Shown: one piece after another, positions 18,631-27,547 of the stretch | Numbering within the stretch: position 1 is the first letter of the stretch | How the letters are laid out: each line of letters starts with the position of its first letter | Origin: Desulfomonilia bacterium | GTDB lineage: Bacteria; Desulfobacterota; Desulfomonilia; UBA1062 | Direction: 5' to 3' | Assembly: GCA_036567785.1 (NCBI GenBank) | Contig: DATCTV010000027.1 | Span: forward strand, 33,384-97,383 | Length of the DNA stretch: 64,000 nucleotides | The notes under the pieces: generated by a model | Told to the model about the DNA's origin: nothing | The model's database searches: none | Seen by the model: only the letters and a program-made list of their open reading frames with translations | Position numbers and translations under genes: made by a program

Positions 18631-19068
18631 TTATGAAAGTCTGCTGTTTACCAGGCTGTTTACCTTTTTGCCGTCGGCCCTTCCTGCCGTTCTTGAAAGG
18701 ACAAGCTTAATAACTTTGCCCATATCTTTCTTGGTTGCACTTGTTTCGGCTATGCATGAATCTATAATGGCGATCAGTTCTTCATCATTGATTTCCGAAG
18801 GAAGATAGGATTTCAATATCTCCAGTTTTACCCGCTCGATTTCAGCCATGTCCGTTCTGCCTGCGGCGCCGAACTGTTCGTACGATTCATTTACCTGCTT
18901 TATCTCGGTGCGAAGAACCCCTGTTGCTTCCGTATCATCGAGCGGTTTTCTGAGGGCGATTTCCTTGTTTTTTATTGCACTTAAAAGAACCCTGAGGCAG
19001 GATACCTTTTCCTTGTCTCCTGCCTTGAGGGCATCGGTCATATCTTTTTTTAATTTTTCAGTCAGCAT
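18631..19068 (-). CDS. YqeY/GatB-related protein
   Basis: A 145-residue YqeY-family protein, with LRVLLSAIKNKEIALRKPL and the C-terminal GRADGKKVNSLVNSRL typical of the tail domain shared with GatB. In GatB and YqeY this domain is linked to tRNA interaction; the cellular role of free YqeY is not established. The start is ATG 19068, which overlaps the rpsU stop by one base (TGATG), indicating translational coupling. rpsU-yqeY is a very common gene pair. Confidence 0.92.
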   Translation of the reverse strand: MLTEKLKKDMTDALKAGDKEKVSCLRVLLSAIKNKEIALRKPLDDTEATGVLRTEIKQVNESYEQFGAAGRTDMAEIERVKLEILKSYLPSEINDEELIAIIDSCIAETSATKKDMGKVIKLVLSRTAGRADGKKVNSLVNSRLS

Positions 19069-19271
19069 CAATAGAACGACCTTACTTTCTGCATTCTCTT
19101 GACTGCACGTTTGCGTGCGGCAATGGCTTTGCGCTTCTTCTTTACACTTGGCTTCTCGTAAAACTCGCGTTTGCGGACTTCCGAGAGGACTCCCGCTTTT
19201 TCAACCTGCTTTTTAAATCTCTTTACTGCGCTTTCAAATGGTTCGGTATCTCTGATTCTGATTCCGGGCAT
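19068..19271 (-). CDS. rpsU: 30S ribosomal protein S21
   Basis: A 67-residue S21: [20 protein letters not shown] at the start, KREFYEKPS in the middle and a highly basic C-terminal tail. S21 binds the 3' region of 16S rRNA and helps initiation. It is the first gene of the rpsU-yqeY-mutS2-dnaG-rpoD operon, the macromolecular synthesis operon that joins translation, replication and transcription initiation. A GAGGGGGTG ribosome site precedes it and a strong promoter lies just upstream. Confidence 0.96.
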   Translation of the reverse strand: MPGIRIRDTEPFESAVKRFKKQVEKAGVLSEVRKREFYEKPSVKKKRKAIAARKRAVKRMQKVRSFY

Positions 19272-19320
19272 GAATTAAAAACACCCCCTCTCCATTACGG
19301 GTTTCTTCTAAAACCACGTC

Positions 19321-19349
19321 CTTATATAAGATGGCATAATGGGTGTCAA
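19321..19349 (-). promoter_or_regulatory. Sigma-70 promoter of the rpsU-rpoD operon
   Basis: On the minus strand a perfect -35 TTGACA (19344-19349) and a -10 TATAAG (19321-19326) are separated by 17 bases. It lies about 50 bases upstream of the rpsU start, between rpsU and the end of trmFO, and is the best promoter match in the window. Confidence 0.75.
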
Positions 19350-19367
19350 GGATGAAACAAGGGATTC

Positions 19368-20663
19368 TTAGTGTTTAACCCATCCGAAAATATTATTCAG
19401 AGCAATTTCATGTATAGTCGATTTTTTGTCTTTTTTAGGTACATCTGGAGACGGAATGATGCCGTAATTTATGTTCATAGGCTGGAAATTTATGACAGCC
19501 GGGTCCGTAATATAATTGATCAGGGAACCTGTTGCGGTCTGGGGGGGAGGCGGGATGAATTCCATGCCTGAAATCTTTGCTGCCATGGACATGCCTGCGA
19601 TTATCCCGGAGCAGGCTGATTCCATATATCCCTCAACACCTGTAAGCTGGCCTGCAATTATGATATTCGGATGAGAGCGCAGACTCAGGTCTTTTTCAAG
19701 CATCCTGGGCGAATCAATGAATGTGTTTCTGTGAATAGAGCCGTATCTCAGAAAGACTGCATCTGCCAGACCCGGTATGAGTCTGAAGACCCTGTCCTGT
19801 TCCGGATAACTTAGCCTTGTCTGGAATCCCACCATGTTGAATGCATCCCCCTTGAGAGTTTCCTTCCTGAGTTGAACGACCGCATAAGGCCTTTTACCTG
19901 TACCGGGATTCTTGATACCAACAGGCCTCATCGGCCCGAATCTTAGGCTTTGAGAACCGCGCTCGGCAATAACTTCAACAGGGAGACATCCTTCGAAATA
20001 TTTCGTGTCTTCAAAGGTATGAAGTGAGACTCTATCGGCTTTTATCAGCTCATCAATAAACAGGTTATATTGGGCCTCATTAAATGGGCAATTGATATAA
20101 TCACCTTCATCATCTGACCATCTGGAGCCGAAAAACGCCTTTTTCATATCAATGCTGTCCGCATCGATTATGGGAGCAATGGCATCATGAAAGAACATTC
20201 TGCCGGAACCGGTAATATTAGATATATCATCTGCAAGCGCATCGGATGTGAGAGGCCCTGTCGCGATAATGCAGTTTGTATCTTGAGGAACGGATTCAAT
20301 TTCGGAGCGATTGACCGTTATAAACGGATTTGAACTGATTGCATCGGTGATGAAAGCCGCAAAGCTTTCCCTGTCAACCGCCAGGGCTTTACCGGCAGGC
20401 ACCCTCGCTGAAAGGGCCGCCTTCATTACAAGAGAATCCATGATTTCCATTTCCGCTTTCAACAGGCCGTGTGCCGTAAAAGGATCCGTGCCTTTGAGAG
20501 AATTGCTGCATACGAGTTCGGCCAGCATGCCGGTCGAATGGGCCGGCGTCATTTTTTTCGGTCTCATCTCAAAAAGCTCAACGCAGATCCTTTTTTTGGC
20601 AAGGATCCATGCGGCTTCGCAACCGGCCAGACCCCCGCCGATCACGATAACCGGACTATTCAT
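19368..20663 (-). CDS. trmFO: Folate-dependent tRNA m5U54 methyltransferase TrmFO
   Basis: A 431-residue flavoprotein. The N-terminal FAD motif VIVIGGGLAGCEAAW is followed by ELFEMRPKKMTPAHSTG and AELVCSNSLKG, diagnostic of TrmFO/Gid. It methylates uridine 54 in the T-loop of tRNA using methylenetetrahydrofolate and FAD. The start at 20663 overlaps the last eight bases of topA; an upstream in-frame extension runs through topA in another frame and lacks homology. Gene order dprA-topA-trmFO is common in bacteria. Confidence 0.95.
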   Translation of the reverse strand: MNSPVIVIGGGLAGCEAAWILAKKRICVELFEMRPKKMTPAHSTGMLAELVCSNSLKGTDPFTAHGLLKAEMEIMDSLVMKAALSARVPAGKALAVDRESFAAFITDAISSNPFITVNRSEIESVPQDTNCIIATGPLTSDALADDISNITGSGRMFFHDAIAPIIDADSIDMKKAFFGSRWSDDEGDYINCPFNEAQYNLFIDELIKADRVSLHTFEDTKYFEGCLPVEVIAERGSQSLRFGPMRPVGIKNPGTGKRPYAVVQLRKETLKGDAFNMVGFQTRLSYPEQDRVFRLIPGLADAVFLRYGSIHRNTFIDSPRMLEKDLSLRSHPNIIIAGQLTGVEGYMESACSGIIAGMSMAAKISGMEFIPPPPQTATGSLINYITDPAVINFQPMNINYGIIPSPDVPKKDKKSTIHEIALNNIFGWVKH

Positions 20664-22995
20664 TTTCTTTATGTTCGCAATCGGGATTGGGGCAGATAAG
20701 CTGCTTTCCTTTTCTGATAAGGAACATTGCCCCGCATGCGGGGCATTTCTTGTCCACGGGTTTTGTCCAGCACCGGAAGTTGCAGTCCTTGACAGTACAA
20801 GAATAAAAGGCCTTTCCCTTTTTTGACCTGCTCTGACGGATTTCACCGGTGCAACCTGGTACAGGACATTTGAATCCCATTGTGACGGGGGAGATGTTTT
20901 TGCAGGCTGGATATGAGCTGCACGCAAGAAAAGGTCCGAATCTTCCACGTTTGAGAATCATTGAAGAACCGCATTTGTCGCATTTTCTTTCCGTCATCTC
21001 ATCTTTCCTGACGGGTTTCGTATTCTTGCAGGCAGGGTAGCCGCTGCACGCAAGGAACACGCCATAGCGACCTTTTTTCATTATCATGAAGGAGCCGCAT
21101 TTCTCACAAGTCTCCTCGGTGGTTTCTTCGGGGGGCGTTTCTTTAGATACAATGCCGCCATTTGTATCCCTGGCGTATTCCTTCGTATTCGTGCATTTTG
21201 GATATCCCGAGCAGCCAAGGAAATAGCCGTTTTTGCCCAGCTTGATCATCATTTCCTTTCCGCATGTCTCGCATATTACACCTGAGGGACGGTGGCCGGT
21301 CTTGATGTTCTCCATCTCTTTAAGGGCCTTTTCATGTTCACCGTTATAAGTGGAAAAGAAATTTTCCATGGTGTTGAGGTAGGTGTCCTTACCTTCCTCG
21401 ATCTCGTCCAGCTCGTCTTCCATTTTTGCAGTAAAGCCCACGTCAAGAATATTGGGGTAGTGTTTTACAAGCAGTCTGTTTACATCCCGGCCGAGTTCGG
21501 TAGGCATGAACGCCCCGTTTTCGATTACAACGTAGCCCCTGTCCTGAATGGTCGAGATAATGGGTGCATAAGTGCTCGGTCTGCCTATGCCTTTTTCCTC
21601 AAGTTCCTTTATAAGGCTTGCTTCGTTGTATTTTGCGGGTGGCTGGGTGAAATGCTGCGAGGGATCAATAGATACGATCTTGAGCCTGTCTCCTTCCTTG
21701 AGGCCTTCAGGCAGAATGCCCTCATCCTCTTCGTCCTGTGACTTGTATAACTTCAGGAATCCGTCAAATTTCAGCACCGAACCCGTAGCGCGAAGACCGA
21801 TGCCGCTGGCGGTGAAATCTATCGATGTCTGCTCGAACATTGCGCTCTTCATCTGGGATGCGACGAAACGTTTGAAGATGAGGTCATAGAGTGCGAACTG
21901 GTCTTTGGTGAGAAATGATTTTATCAATTCAGGTGTGTTTTCAAGTGTGGCGGGTCTTATGGCCTCGTGTGCTTCCTGTGCCGATTTCTTGGCCTTGTAG
22001 AGTATAGGCTTTTCCGGCAGATACTCTTTTCCGAAAGCGGCAGGTATAAATTCCCGAACCTGGCCAAGGGCATCTTTCGAGACGACAGGCGAGTCAGTCC
22101 TCATGTATGTGATAAGACCCGTCATGTCGCCCGTTTTCCCTATGGCTATTCCCTCATAAAGCTGCTGCGCTATGAGCATGGTTTTCTTGGATGAGAACCT
22201 CAATCTCCGGGAAGCCTCCTGCTGAAGAGTGGAGGTGATGAAGGGAGGTAAAGGATTGCGGGAACGAGCCTTTTTTTTGTATTCCCTGATTAGAGCTTCC
22301 CCCGCCTTCTTTATTTTTTCTGCAATTGAAACGGCGGTTTTTTCGTCAGGTATATTTTTGGGGTCAATGACCTTGGCCTTTATTTCCTGGCCGGATGACG
22401 TTTTCAGGCACACCTCGATCGTCCAGTATTCCACCGGTTTGAAGGCCTCGATCTCATCCTGGCGCTCGCAGATAAGCCTTACTGCAACTGACTGAACCCT
22501 GCCTCCTGAAAGTCCCCGCTTTACTTTCCGCCAGAGAAGCGGGCTCATGGTGTAGCCAACAATCCTGTCCATTGAACGTCTTGCCATCTGTGCATCATAC
22601 AAGTTTTTATCAAGAGATTTGGGGCTTGCAACCGCCTCTTCAATCGCCTTTTTCGTTATCTCGTGAAAGATTATACGGCTGACTTCCTTATCCGGTCCTG
22701 CCAGCTCTTCCGCAATGTGCCAGGCTATTGCTTCACCCTCGCGGTCAGGGTCGCTTGCAAGGTATATGTGGCTTGATTTTTCAGCTGCCGCCTTGAGTCT
22801 TTTAACGACATCCTTTTTTTCCGGCTTCACGCTGTATGCGGGTGAAAAATCACCTTTGACATCAACTCCCAGAGTCGATTTTGGAAGGTCTTTTATATGC
22901 CCCATGGTTGCCTCGACCTCAAAATCCCTGCCCAGAAAACGTTTTATTGTCTTCGCCTTTGTAGGTGATTCAACAATAACAAGAGCTCTAGCCAT
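20656..22995 (-). CDS. topA: DNA topoisomerase I
   Basis: A 779-residue type IA topoisomerase. The Toprim domain begins ALVIVESPTKAKTI and has the DPDREGEAIAWH metal motif. The active-site tyrosine is Y297 in GLITYMRTDS. After the core there are five C-terminal zinc-ribbon modules (about 575-775), from CETCGKEMMIK to CPACGAMFLIRKG, most with four cysteines. It relaxes negative supercoils. It overlaps dprA upstream by eight bases and trmFO downstream by eight. Confidence 0.97.
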   Translation of the reverse strand: MARALVIVESPTKAKTIKRFLGRDFEVEATMGHIKDLPKSTLGVDVKGDFSPAYSVKPEKKDVVKRLKAAAEKSSHIYLASDPDREGEAIAWHIAEELAGPDKEVSRIIFHEITKKAIEEAVASPKSLDKNLYDAQMARRSMDRIVGYTMSPLLWRKVKRGLSGGRVQSVAVRLICERQDEIEAFKPVEYWTIEVCLKTSSGQEIKAKVIDPKNIPDEKTAVSIAEKIKKAGEALIREYKKKARSRNPLPPFITSTLQQEASRRLRFSSKKTMLIAQQLYEGIAIGKTGDMTGLITYMRTDSPVVSKDALGQVREFIPAAFGKEYLPEKPILYKAKKSAQEAHEAIRPATLENTPELIKSFLTKDQFALYDLIFKRFVASQMKSAMFEQTSIDFTASGIGLRATGSVLKFDGFLKLYKSQDEEDEGILPEGLKEGDRLKIVSIDPSQHFTQPPAKYNEASLIKELEEKGIGRPSTYAPIISTIQDRGYVVIENGAFMPTELGRDVNRLLVKHYPNILDVGFTAKMEDELDEIEEGKDTYLNTMENFFSTYNGEHEKALKEMENIKTGHRPSGVICETCGKEMMIKLGKNGYFLGCSGYPKCTNTKEYARDTNGGIVSKETPPEETTEETCEKCGSFMIMKKGRYGVFLACSGYPACKNTKPVRKDEMTERKCDKCGSSMILKRGRFGPFLACSSYPACKNISPVTMGFKCPVPGCTGEIRQSRSKKGKAFYSCTVKDCNFRCWTKPVDKKCPACGAMFLIRKGKQLICPNPDCEHKENE

Positions 22996-24070
22996 TTTTT
23001 CTCCTTATCGAATATCTGCCGCCATCAATCCTGGAAATAAATCCTCCAAGCTCCAGCATGGTCAGATCCCTTAATACATCTGAGACATCCGCTTTAAGCT
23101 CGGATGCAACTTCATCAATACTCATCGGACGTGCCGAGAGAAACTCAAGCAGTTGGTTTTCCGGTTCATTCTCATTGTTCTTCAGGATAGCTTTTAAATG
23201 AGGCGCTATTTCAGCGACGATATCCTCGGCGCTTTCAACCAGGACAGCCCCCTGCCGGATAAGGCTATGCGGGCCTTTCGAGCGGATGTTAGTGACTGCC
23301 CCCGGAACAGCCATGCATGTTCTTCCCTGTTCCGCAGCGAGTCTTGCCGTTATCATCGCACCTGAATTAAGAGTTGCCTCTACAACTATTACGCAGTTTG
23401 AAAGGCCTGAGATAATGCGGTTTCTCCTCGGAAAGTTTTCCGGCCTGGGTTCTGTGCCCGGAATGAATTCGGTAATTATCGCGCCGCTTGCTGAAATTCT
23501 TTCAGCCAGACTTCTGTTTTCAGGCGGATAAATTTTATCAAGCCCCGAGCCCAGAACCGCAACCGTCCCTGATATGCCTTCAAGTGCGCCCAGATGTGCC
23601 TGTGTATCTATGCCGCGGGCCAGACCCGATACCACGGAGATTCCTCTCAGGCTGAGGTCTCTTGCCAGGGAGAAAGAAATTTCCCTGCCGTAATGTGAAG
23701 GCGCCCTGGTGCCTACAATCGCCGCCGCCGGTTCAACCGAATTTATGTCTCCGATTATGTAGAGGAGCACGGGCGGGTCTGAAATCTGCTTCAGCAGCGA
23801 TGGGTATTCAGGGTCATTCAGGCAGACAGTGTATGCATTGGCATCCCTGAGCGTTTTTATTGCAGCCTTTACTGAGGATGATTCAGGCCCTTTTATAATG
23901 GCCTCTATCTGGGTTTTTTTTAAAAAATCAATCGACCTGATATCACCTGCCTTAAGGCTGAGTACTTTTTCGGCAGAACCGAAACGTTCCACAAGCCTTG
24001 AAATACTTGCAGGTCCTATGCCCTGAATAAGGTTAAGGGCTATCAGGTCTTCATGGATTCGGTTTGCCAT
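22988..24070 (-). CDS. dprA: DNA-processing protein DprA
   Basis: A 360-residue DprA/Smf. An N-terminal helix-hairpin-helix (LNLIQGIGPASISRLVERFG) is followed by the Rossmann-like domain with the family motifs VGTRAPSHYGR, SGLARGIDTQAHLGAL, GSGLDKIYPPEN and FPRRNRIISGLS, and a C-terminal winged-helix (about 300-360). DprA loads RecA on incoming single-stranded DNA in transformation. ATG 24070 is preferred to ATG 24100 because the extra ten residues lack homology, though neither start has a clear ribosome site. Confidence 0.93.
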   Translation of the reverse strand: MANRIHEDLIALNLIQGIGPASISRLVERFGSAEKVLSLKAGDIRSIDFLKKTQIEAIIKGPESSSVKAAIKTLRDANAYTVCLNDPEYPSLLKQISDPPVLLYIIGDINSVEPAAAIVGTRAPSHYGREISFSLARDLSLRGISVVSGLARGIDTQAHLGALEGISGTVAVLGSGLDKIYPPENRSLAERISASGAIITEFIPGTEPRPENFPRRNRIISGLSNCVIVVEATLNSGAMITARLAAEQGRTCMAVPGAVTNIRSKGPHSLIRQGAVLVESAEDIVAEIAPHLKAILKNNENEPENQLLEFLSARPMSIDEVASELKADVSDVLRDLTMLELGGFISRIDGGRYSIRRKNG

Positions 24071-24159
24071 AACGGTCTTCGGGGTACAGTAAAGGAACAT
24101 GGGGTGTCAAGTGCGTTTGTGTGATGTCAGTCCGTGTTGTCTGATATAATCTAATGATA

Positions 24160-25302
24160 TCAGGGTGTTCTAAAGTCAAATATCTTGAGCGTTCCACTCA
24201 GATAGTTGCATGTCCATAATTCGGTAATACCGCTGTCTTCATAGATATCAATTCCTACAGGGTGTTTCGATGATTCCCATTCTCCCAGAGCTCTTAGGTC
24301 TGATGTCGAAAATGCCTGCATGGTGTTGGAAAAATAGCATACCAGGAATATAAGACTGCCGTCTTTTGAAAGGACTGCTGTTCTCGGCGATTCGCCTGTG
24401 GGTGTTTGTGATGCAATTGTTCTGCTCTTGATATCTATCTTGACCAGTCTGGATTCGGAATTGAGTGTGACATAAAGATATTTCCCGTCGGTTATTACAT
24501 GTCTGGGATTAATGCCGGCATTTATTTCACCTGTTTTCTTCATGCCTTCAATATCGACGATACTGATACCACTGCCGCCTGTGAGCGCAATGTAAAGCGT
24601 CTTCGAATCAGGGGAAACGGCAAGCCCCCTGGGAATGGTACCCGTATTTATATCTTTGACTTTTTCCCACTCACCGGGGATATCTGAAAATGTTTTTATA
24701 ACGCTTACGTTATTCGAATGCCAGTTGGAAACGAAGACATATCTACCGTCAGGGCTTGGTGCAATAATTTTCGGAGTTTTGCCTGTCTTTATGAATAGAA
24801 GCCGGATTTCTTTTATGTGGGGAAGTTCCTCTTCCGCGGTAAAGTCATAGACGTTTGCTGTCCTGTAAGGTTTTTCAGGATAGTAAGTTTCACCTCCCGT
24901 AACATCCCATATGACAACACCACCCGCATTATGAAGTGACACCCAGAGATAACGTCCGTCATGTGTCATGGCTGCTTCAACAGGCTTCTCCTGGAAAGAA
25001 TCGATAGTAACCTTTTTGTCGTAATCAAAGCCTTTTCCCCTTGTAGGTATGAAAGATAGTTTCCTCAGGAGTTTTCTGGTTTTACGGTCAAACTCGTACA
25101 CGCTCATGCCTTCAAGGTTCATTGAATAAACCCTGGAGCCGTCCGGGCTTATGAGTATGGATTTAACGCCATAAGTTGCACTGATGTTATCAGCACCTTC
25201 AAGCTGTAGCAGCGGGGTATTATCTTCGGCTAGTGCAGGTAAGGCAATGATGCAGAAGAGAAGATTCAGAACAATTAATTGTAAATGATTTCTTTTTTTC
25301 AT
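24160..25302 (-). CDS. Exported YVTN/YncE-type beta-propeller protein
   Basis: A 380-residue protein with a signal peptide (about 1-25, ending ALA). The mature part is a series of about seven blades with repeated SPDGRYVFVSN, SPDSKTLYIAL, TDGKYLYVTL and SKDGSLIFLV units, the YVTN-type signature of seven-bladed propellers. Such proteins bind partners or DNA in the periplasm; no catalytic residues are evident. Its start overlaps the permease gene stop (ATGA), so the two are co-translated, but no functional link is obvious. Confidence 0.8.
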   Translation of the reverse strand: MKKRNHLQLIVLNLLFCIIALPALAEDNTPLLQLEGADNISATYGVKSILISPDGSRVYSMNLEGMSVYEFDRKTRKLLRKLSFIPTRGKGFDYDKKVTIDSFQEKPVEAAMTHDGRYLWVSLHNAGGVVIWDVTGGETYYPEKPYRTANVYDFTAEEELPHIKEIRLLFIKTGKTPKIIAPSPDGRYVFVSNWHSNNVSVIKTFSDIPGEWEKVKDINTGTIPRGLAVSPDSKTLYIALTGGSGISIVDIEGMKKTGEINAGINPRHVITDGKYLYVTLNSESRLVKIDIKSRTIASQTPTGESPRTAVLSKDGSLIFLVCYFSNTMQAFSTSDLRALGEWESSKHPVGIDIYEDSGITELWTCNYLSGTLKIFDFRTP

Positions 25303-26222
25303 GCCCGCCTCGAAGAAAATATTGCGCTGAGCTGTGATACCAGCATGCCTGAAAGCATAAGGATGCAGCCGAGGATGTCTCTTGTGCCTAGATGTTCACC
25401 CAGAAGCATCCATCCGCCCAGGGCTGCAAAGAATGTTTCAAGGCTCATTATTATAGCTGCATGCGCAGGATTCGCCTTTTCCTGTACAATTACCTGAATA
25501 GTGAATGCCACTCCCGCAGACATGAAGCCGCCATAAAGGATGGGCCACATTGCTCCGTGAATGCCTGATATCGTTATATGCTCCAATGGCAGGGCAACCA
25601 GAAGGCTCAGAATGGATGCGACTGCAAACTGCAGGAAAGCGAGCATTATTGGGCCGACCCGCGATGAAAATATTCCTATAACCGTGATATGTATTGCCCA
25701 GAAAAAGGCGCTTACAAGCACCAGCATATCGCCGAGATTGATTGATAAGTCCTCTTTAATGCTCAGAAAATAAAGGCCGATAACGGCCATGAGTGCACCT
25801 GCCCAGGTTCCTTTGCCGATTTTACGGCCCCAGAAGTAATTTATAATAGGAACGAGCACTACATAAAGGCCTGTTATGAATCCAGCTTTGCCTGCCGTAG
25901 TATATACTACACCCCACTGCTGAAATCCGGATGCCACGAATAATGCTATCCCGCAGCAGATTCCGCCGAATAATATACCCTTAATCCCGACCCTTTCCCT
26001 GACGACTGGTGATAATGCGGACTGTTGATTTCTTTGTTTTTTATTTATGAGCAGCAGAGGAACGAGGCTGAGAGCGCCTAGAGCGAAACGGCAGGCGTTA
26101 TAAAGCATGGGGCCTACATAATCCATCCCCTTTCTTTGCGCTACGAACGCAAATCCCCAGATTGCCGCAGCAACGAGCAGCATTAAATCGTTACGCACAT
26201 TATGGCTTTCTTTATGTATCAA
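25299..26222 (-). CDS. EamA-family (DMT) permease
   Basis: A 307-residue integral membrane protein with about ten transmembrane helices in two EamA repeats (about 12-145 and 165-300). It begins with the typical LVAAAIWGFAFVAQRKGMDYVGP. These drug/metabolite transporters usually export small molecules, often amino acids; the substrate is not known. The start is a TTG at 26222, six bases after AGGAG located at the end of the dus gene; the next Met (26183) has no ribosome site. Confidence 0.9.
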   Translation of the reverse strand: MIHKESHNVRNDLMLLVAAAIWGFAFVAQRKGMDYVGPMLYNACRFALGALSLVPLLLINKKQRNQQSALSPVVRERVGIKGILFGGICCGIALFVASGFQQWGVVYTTAGKAGFITGLYVVLVPIINYFWGRKIGKGTWAGALMAVIGLYFLSIKEDLSINLGDMLVLVSAFFWAIHITVIGIFSSRVGPIMLAFLQFAVASILSLLVALPLEHITISGIHGAMWPILYGGFMSAGVAFTIQVIVQEKANPAHAAIIMSLETFFAALGGWMLLGEHLGTRDILGCILMLSGMLVSQLSAIFSSRRA

Positions 26223-26224
26223 AA

Positions 26225-27160
26225 TCAGCTCCTGAAGAATTCCTTAACAAGACGAGTAAATTCTGCATTATCATCCACCATGCAGACTTTCTGCCTGAAA
26301 GCTGCAGCACCATCCATGCCCTTAACATATTGTGATATAAACTTCCTCATGTAACGGGTGGCCTTCTTCTGCCCGAGATATGAACAAAGCATTTCAAGGT
26401 GCTCAATGATCACACTGCATTTTTCGTCCTGACCTGGAGGCAAGTTACCAGAAAGTTCGCTGAATATCCAGGGCCTGCCTATGGCTGCCCTTCCTATCAT
26501 GAAGGCATCCGCCCCTATTGATTCAAGCCTCATGATGTCTTCGCCCAGCTTTATATCACCGCTTGCAATCACCGGCACATCGAGAACCGCCTTGAGCTTT
26601 TCAAGCATCTGCCAGGAAGGGGTGTTCCCGTACATGTCGGAGCGTGTCCTCGGATGAATTATAACAGCAGATGCGCCGGCATCAACAAGCTTTGGTGCAA
26701 GTTCATTTGCATTCAGAAAGTCGGAATCCCAGCCCGAACGCATCTTTACGCTGAGAGGAATTTTTACCGCTTTGCATATTTCACTGACAATCCTGACGGC
26801 AGTTTCAGGGGTTTTCATCAGTGCAGCTCCGGCACCTTTCAAAACGACCTTCCTGACAGGGCAGCCCATGTTTATATCGATGCCGTCAAAACCCCTGCTT
26901 TCAAGTATCCTTGAAGCTTGAGCCATCTCGTCAGGGTCGGCCCCAAAAATCTGCGCAATAAGCGGTCTGTCGGTTGCAGGTCGCTCAAGAAGAAGTCTGG
27001 TGTTTCGATCATTCCTTATAATACCGGTTGCGCTGAGCATTTCCGTATATGCAAGTTCGGCCCCGTATCTCCGGCATAACACCCGCATGGGATAATTCGT
27101 GTAGCCCGATAGAGGTGCAAGGAACAGCCTGTTCGTAAAATTAATATTGTAAATTTGCAT
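26225..27160 (-). CDS. dus: tRNA-dihydrouridine synthase
   Basis: A 311-residue FMN-dependent Dus enzyme. It begins with RLFLAPLSGYTNYPMR, contains the catalytic Cys in DINMGCPVRKV, and the phosphate-binding KMRSGWD and SGDIKLGED motifs of the TIM barrel. It reduces specific uridines in tRNA; the DusB-like sequence suggests D-loop or variable positions but this is not decided here. No Shine-Dalgarno is visible before the ATG, and the best -10 sequence ends about seven bases upstream of it, so the transcript may be leaderless. Confidence 0.92.
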   Translation of the reverse strand: MQIYNINFTNRLFLAPLSGYTNYPMRVLCRRYGAELAYTEMLSATGIIRNDRNTRLLLERPATDRPLIAQIFGADPDEMAQASRILESRGFDGIDINMGCPVRKVVLKGAGAALMKTPETAVRIVSEICKAVKIPLSVKMRSGWDSDFLNANELAPKLVDAGASAVIIHPRTRSDMYGNTPSWQMLEKLKAVLDVPVIASGDIKLGEDIMRLESIGADAFMIGRAAIGRPWIFSELSGNLPPGQDEKCSVIIEHLEMLCSYLGQKKATRYMRKFISQYVKGMDGAAAFRQKVCMVDDNAEFTRLVKEFFRS

Positions 27161-27166
27161 TGCGGC

Positions 27167-27195
27167 AATATAACTTCACACCGCAAATACCGCAA
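27167..27195 (-). promoter_or_regulatory. Possible promoter of the dus operon
   Basis: On the minus strand TTGCGG (27190-27195) and TATATT (27167-27172) are 17 bases apart. Transcription would begin at or next to the A of the dus start codon, consistent with the absence of a ribosome site. Confidence 0.35.
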
Positions 27196-27274
27196 TCGCA
27201 ATTGAGAACTCCTTGAATCATCTGTACAAAAACTTTTCTTAAGGCTACATATGGAAAAAATTCAAGGAGACAAT

Positions 27275-27460
27275 ATGGACCCGGATAAAATTATTGACGG
27301 ATTATTTAAAGAGTTGGGATCTGCGCTGAAGGCATTATCAACCGCCAAGACAGTGGAAGACAAGGTTGCATGCAGCCTTGTTATCAAGAATCTGAGCGAG
27401 TCGCTGGGAATATTCCTGGATCTGGCAAACGGGATGATGGAATGCGAGTGTGAGGAATAG
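27275..27460 (+). CDS. Small hypothetical protein
   Basis: A 61-residue acidic, helical protein, starting MDPDKIIDGLFKELGSALKAL and ending in a Cys/Glu tail (MECECEE). ATG 27275 is preceded at six bases by AAGGAG (27263-27269), making this start more likely than ATG 27251. No domain is recognised. The two cysteines separated by one residue at the end could bind a metal. It stands alone between dus and a convergent radical SAM gene and is followed by a terminator, so it is probably a single-gene unit. Confidence 0.6.
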   Translation: MDPDKIIDGLFKELGSALKALSTAKTVEDKVACSLVIKNLSESLGIFLDLANGMMECECEE

Positions 27461-27497
27461 CTGAGAAATAATTCAGCTGTCAGTATTATGACTGTTA

Positions 27498-27525
27498 GGG
27501 GCGTCTGTTATTACGGACGCCCTTT
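27498..27525 (+). terminator. Intrinsic terminator after the small protein gene
   Basis: GGGCGTC (27499-27505) and GACGCCC (27516-27522) form a perfect seven-pair stem with a ten-base loop followed by TTTGACTT. It sits between convergent genes and may serve both. Confidence 0.55.
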
Positions 27526-27547
27526 GACTTATATTCACAGGCCTGTT

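Noticed and set aside
20664..20948. Upstream extension of trmFO into topA
   Set aside because: The extra 95 residues lie in another frame of topA and show no TrmFO similarity; the family start is MNSPVIVIGGG at 20663.
24090..24115. TTGACA on the minus strand just upstream of dprA as a promoter
   Set aside because: No acceptable -10 is found at 16-18 bases; the sequences there are GTACCC-like.
24141..24163. CTGATAT/ATATCAG inverted repeat as terminator of the beta-propeller gene
   Set aside because: AT-rich seven-pair stem with no T run that overlaps the stop codon; too weak to call.
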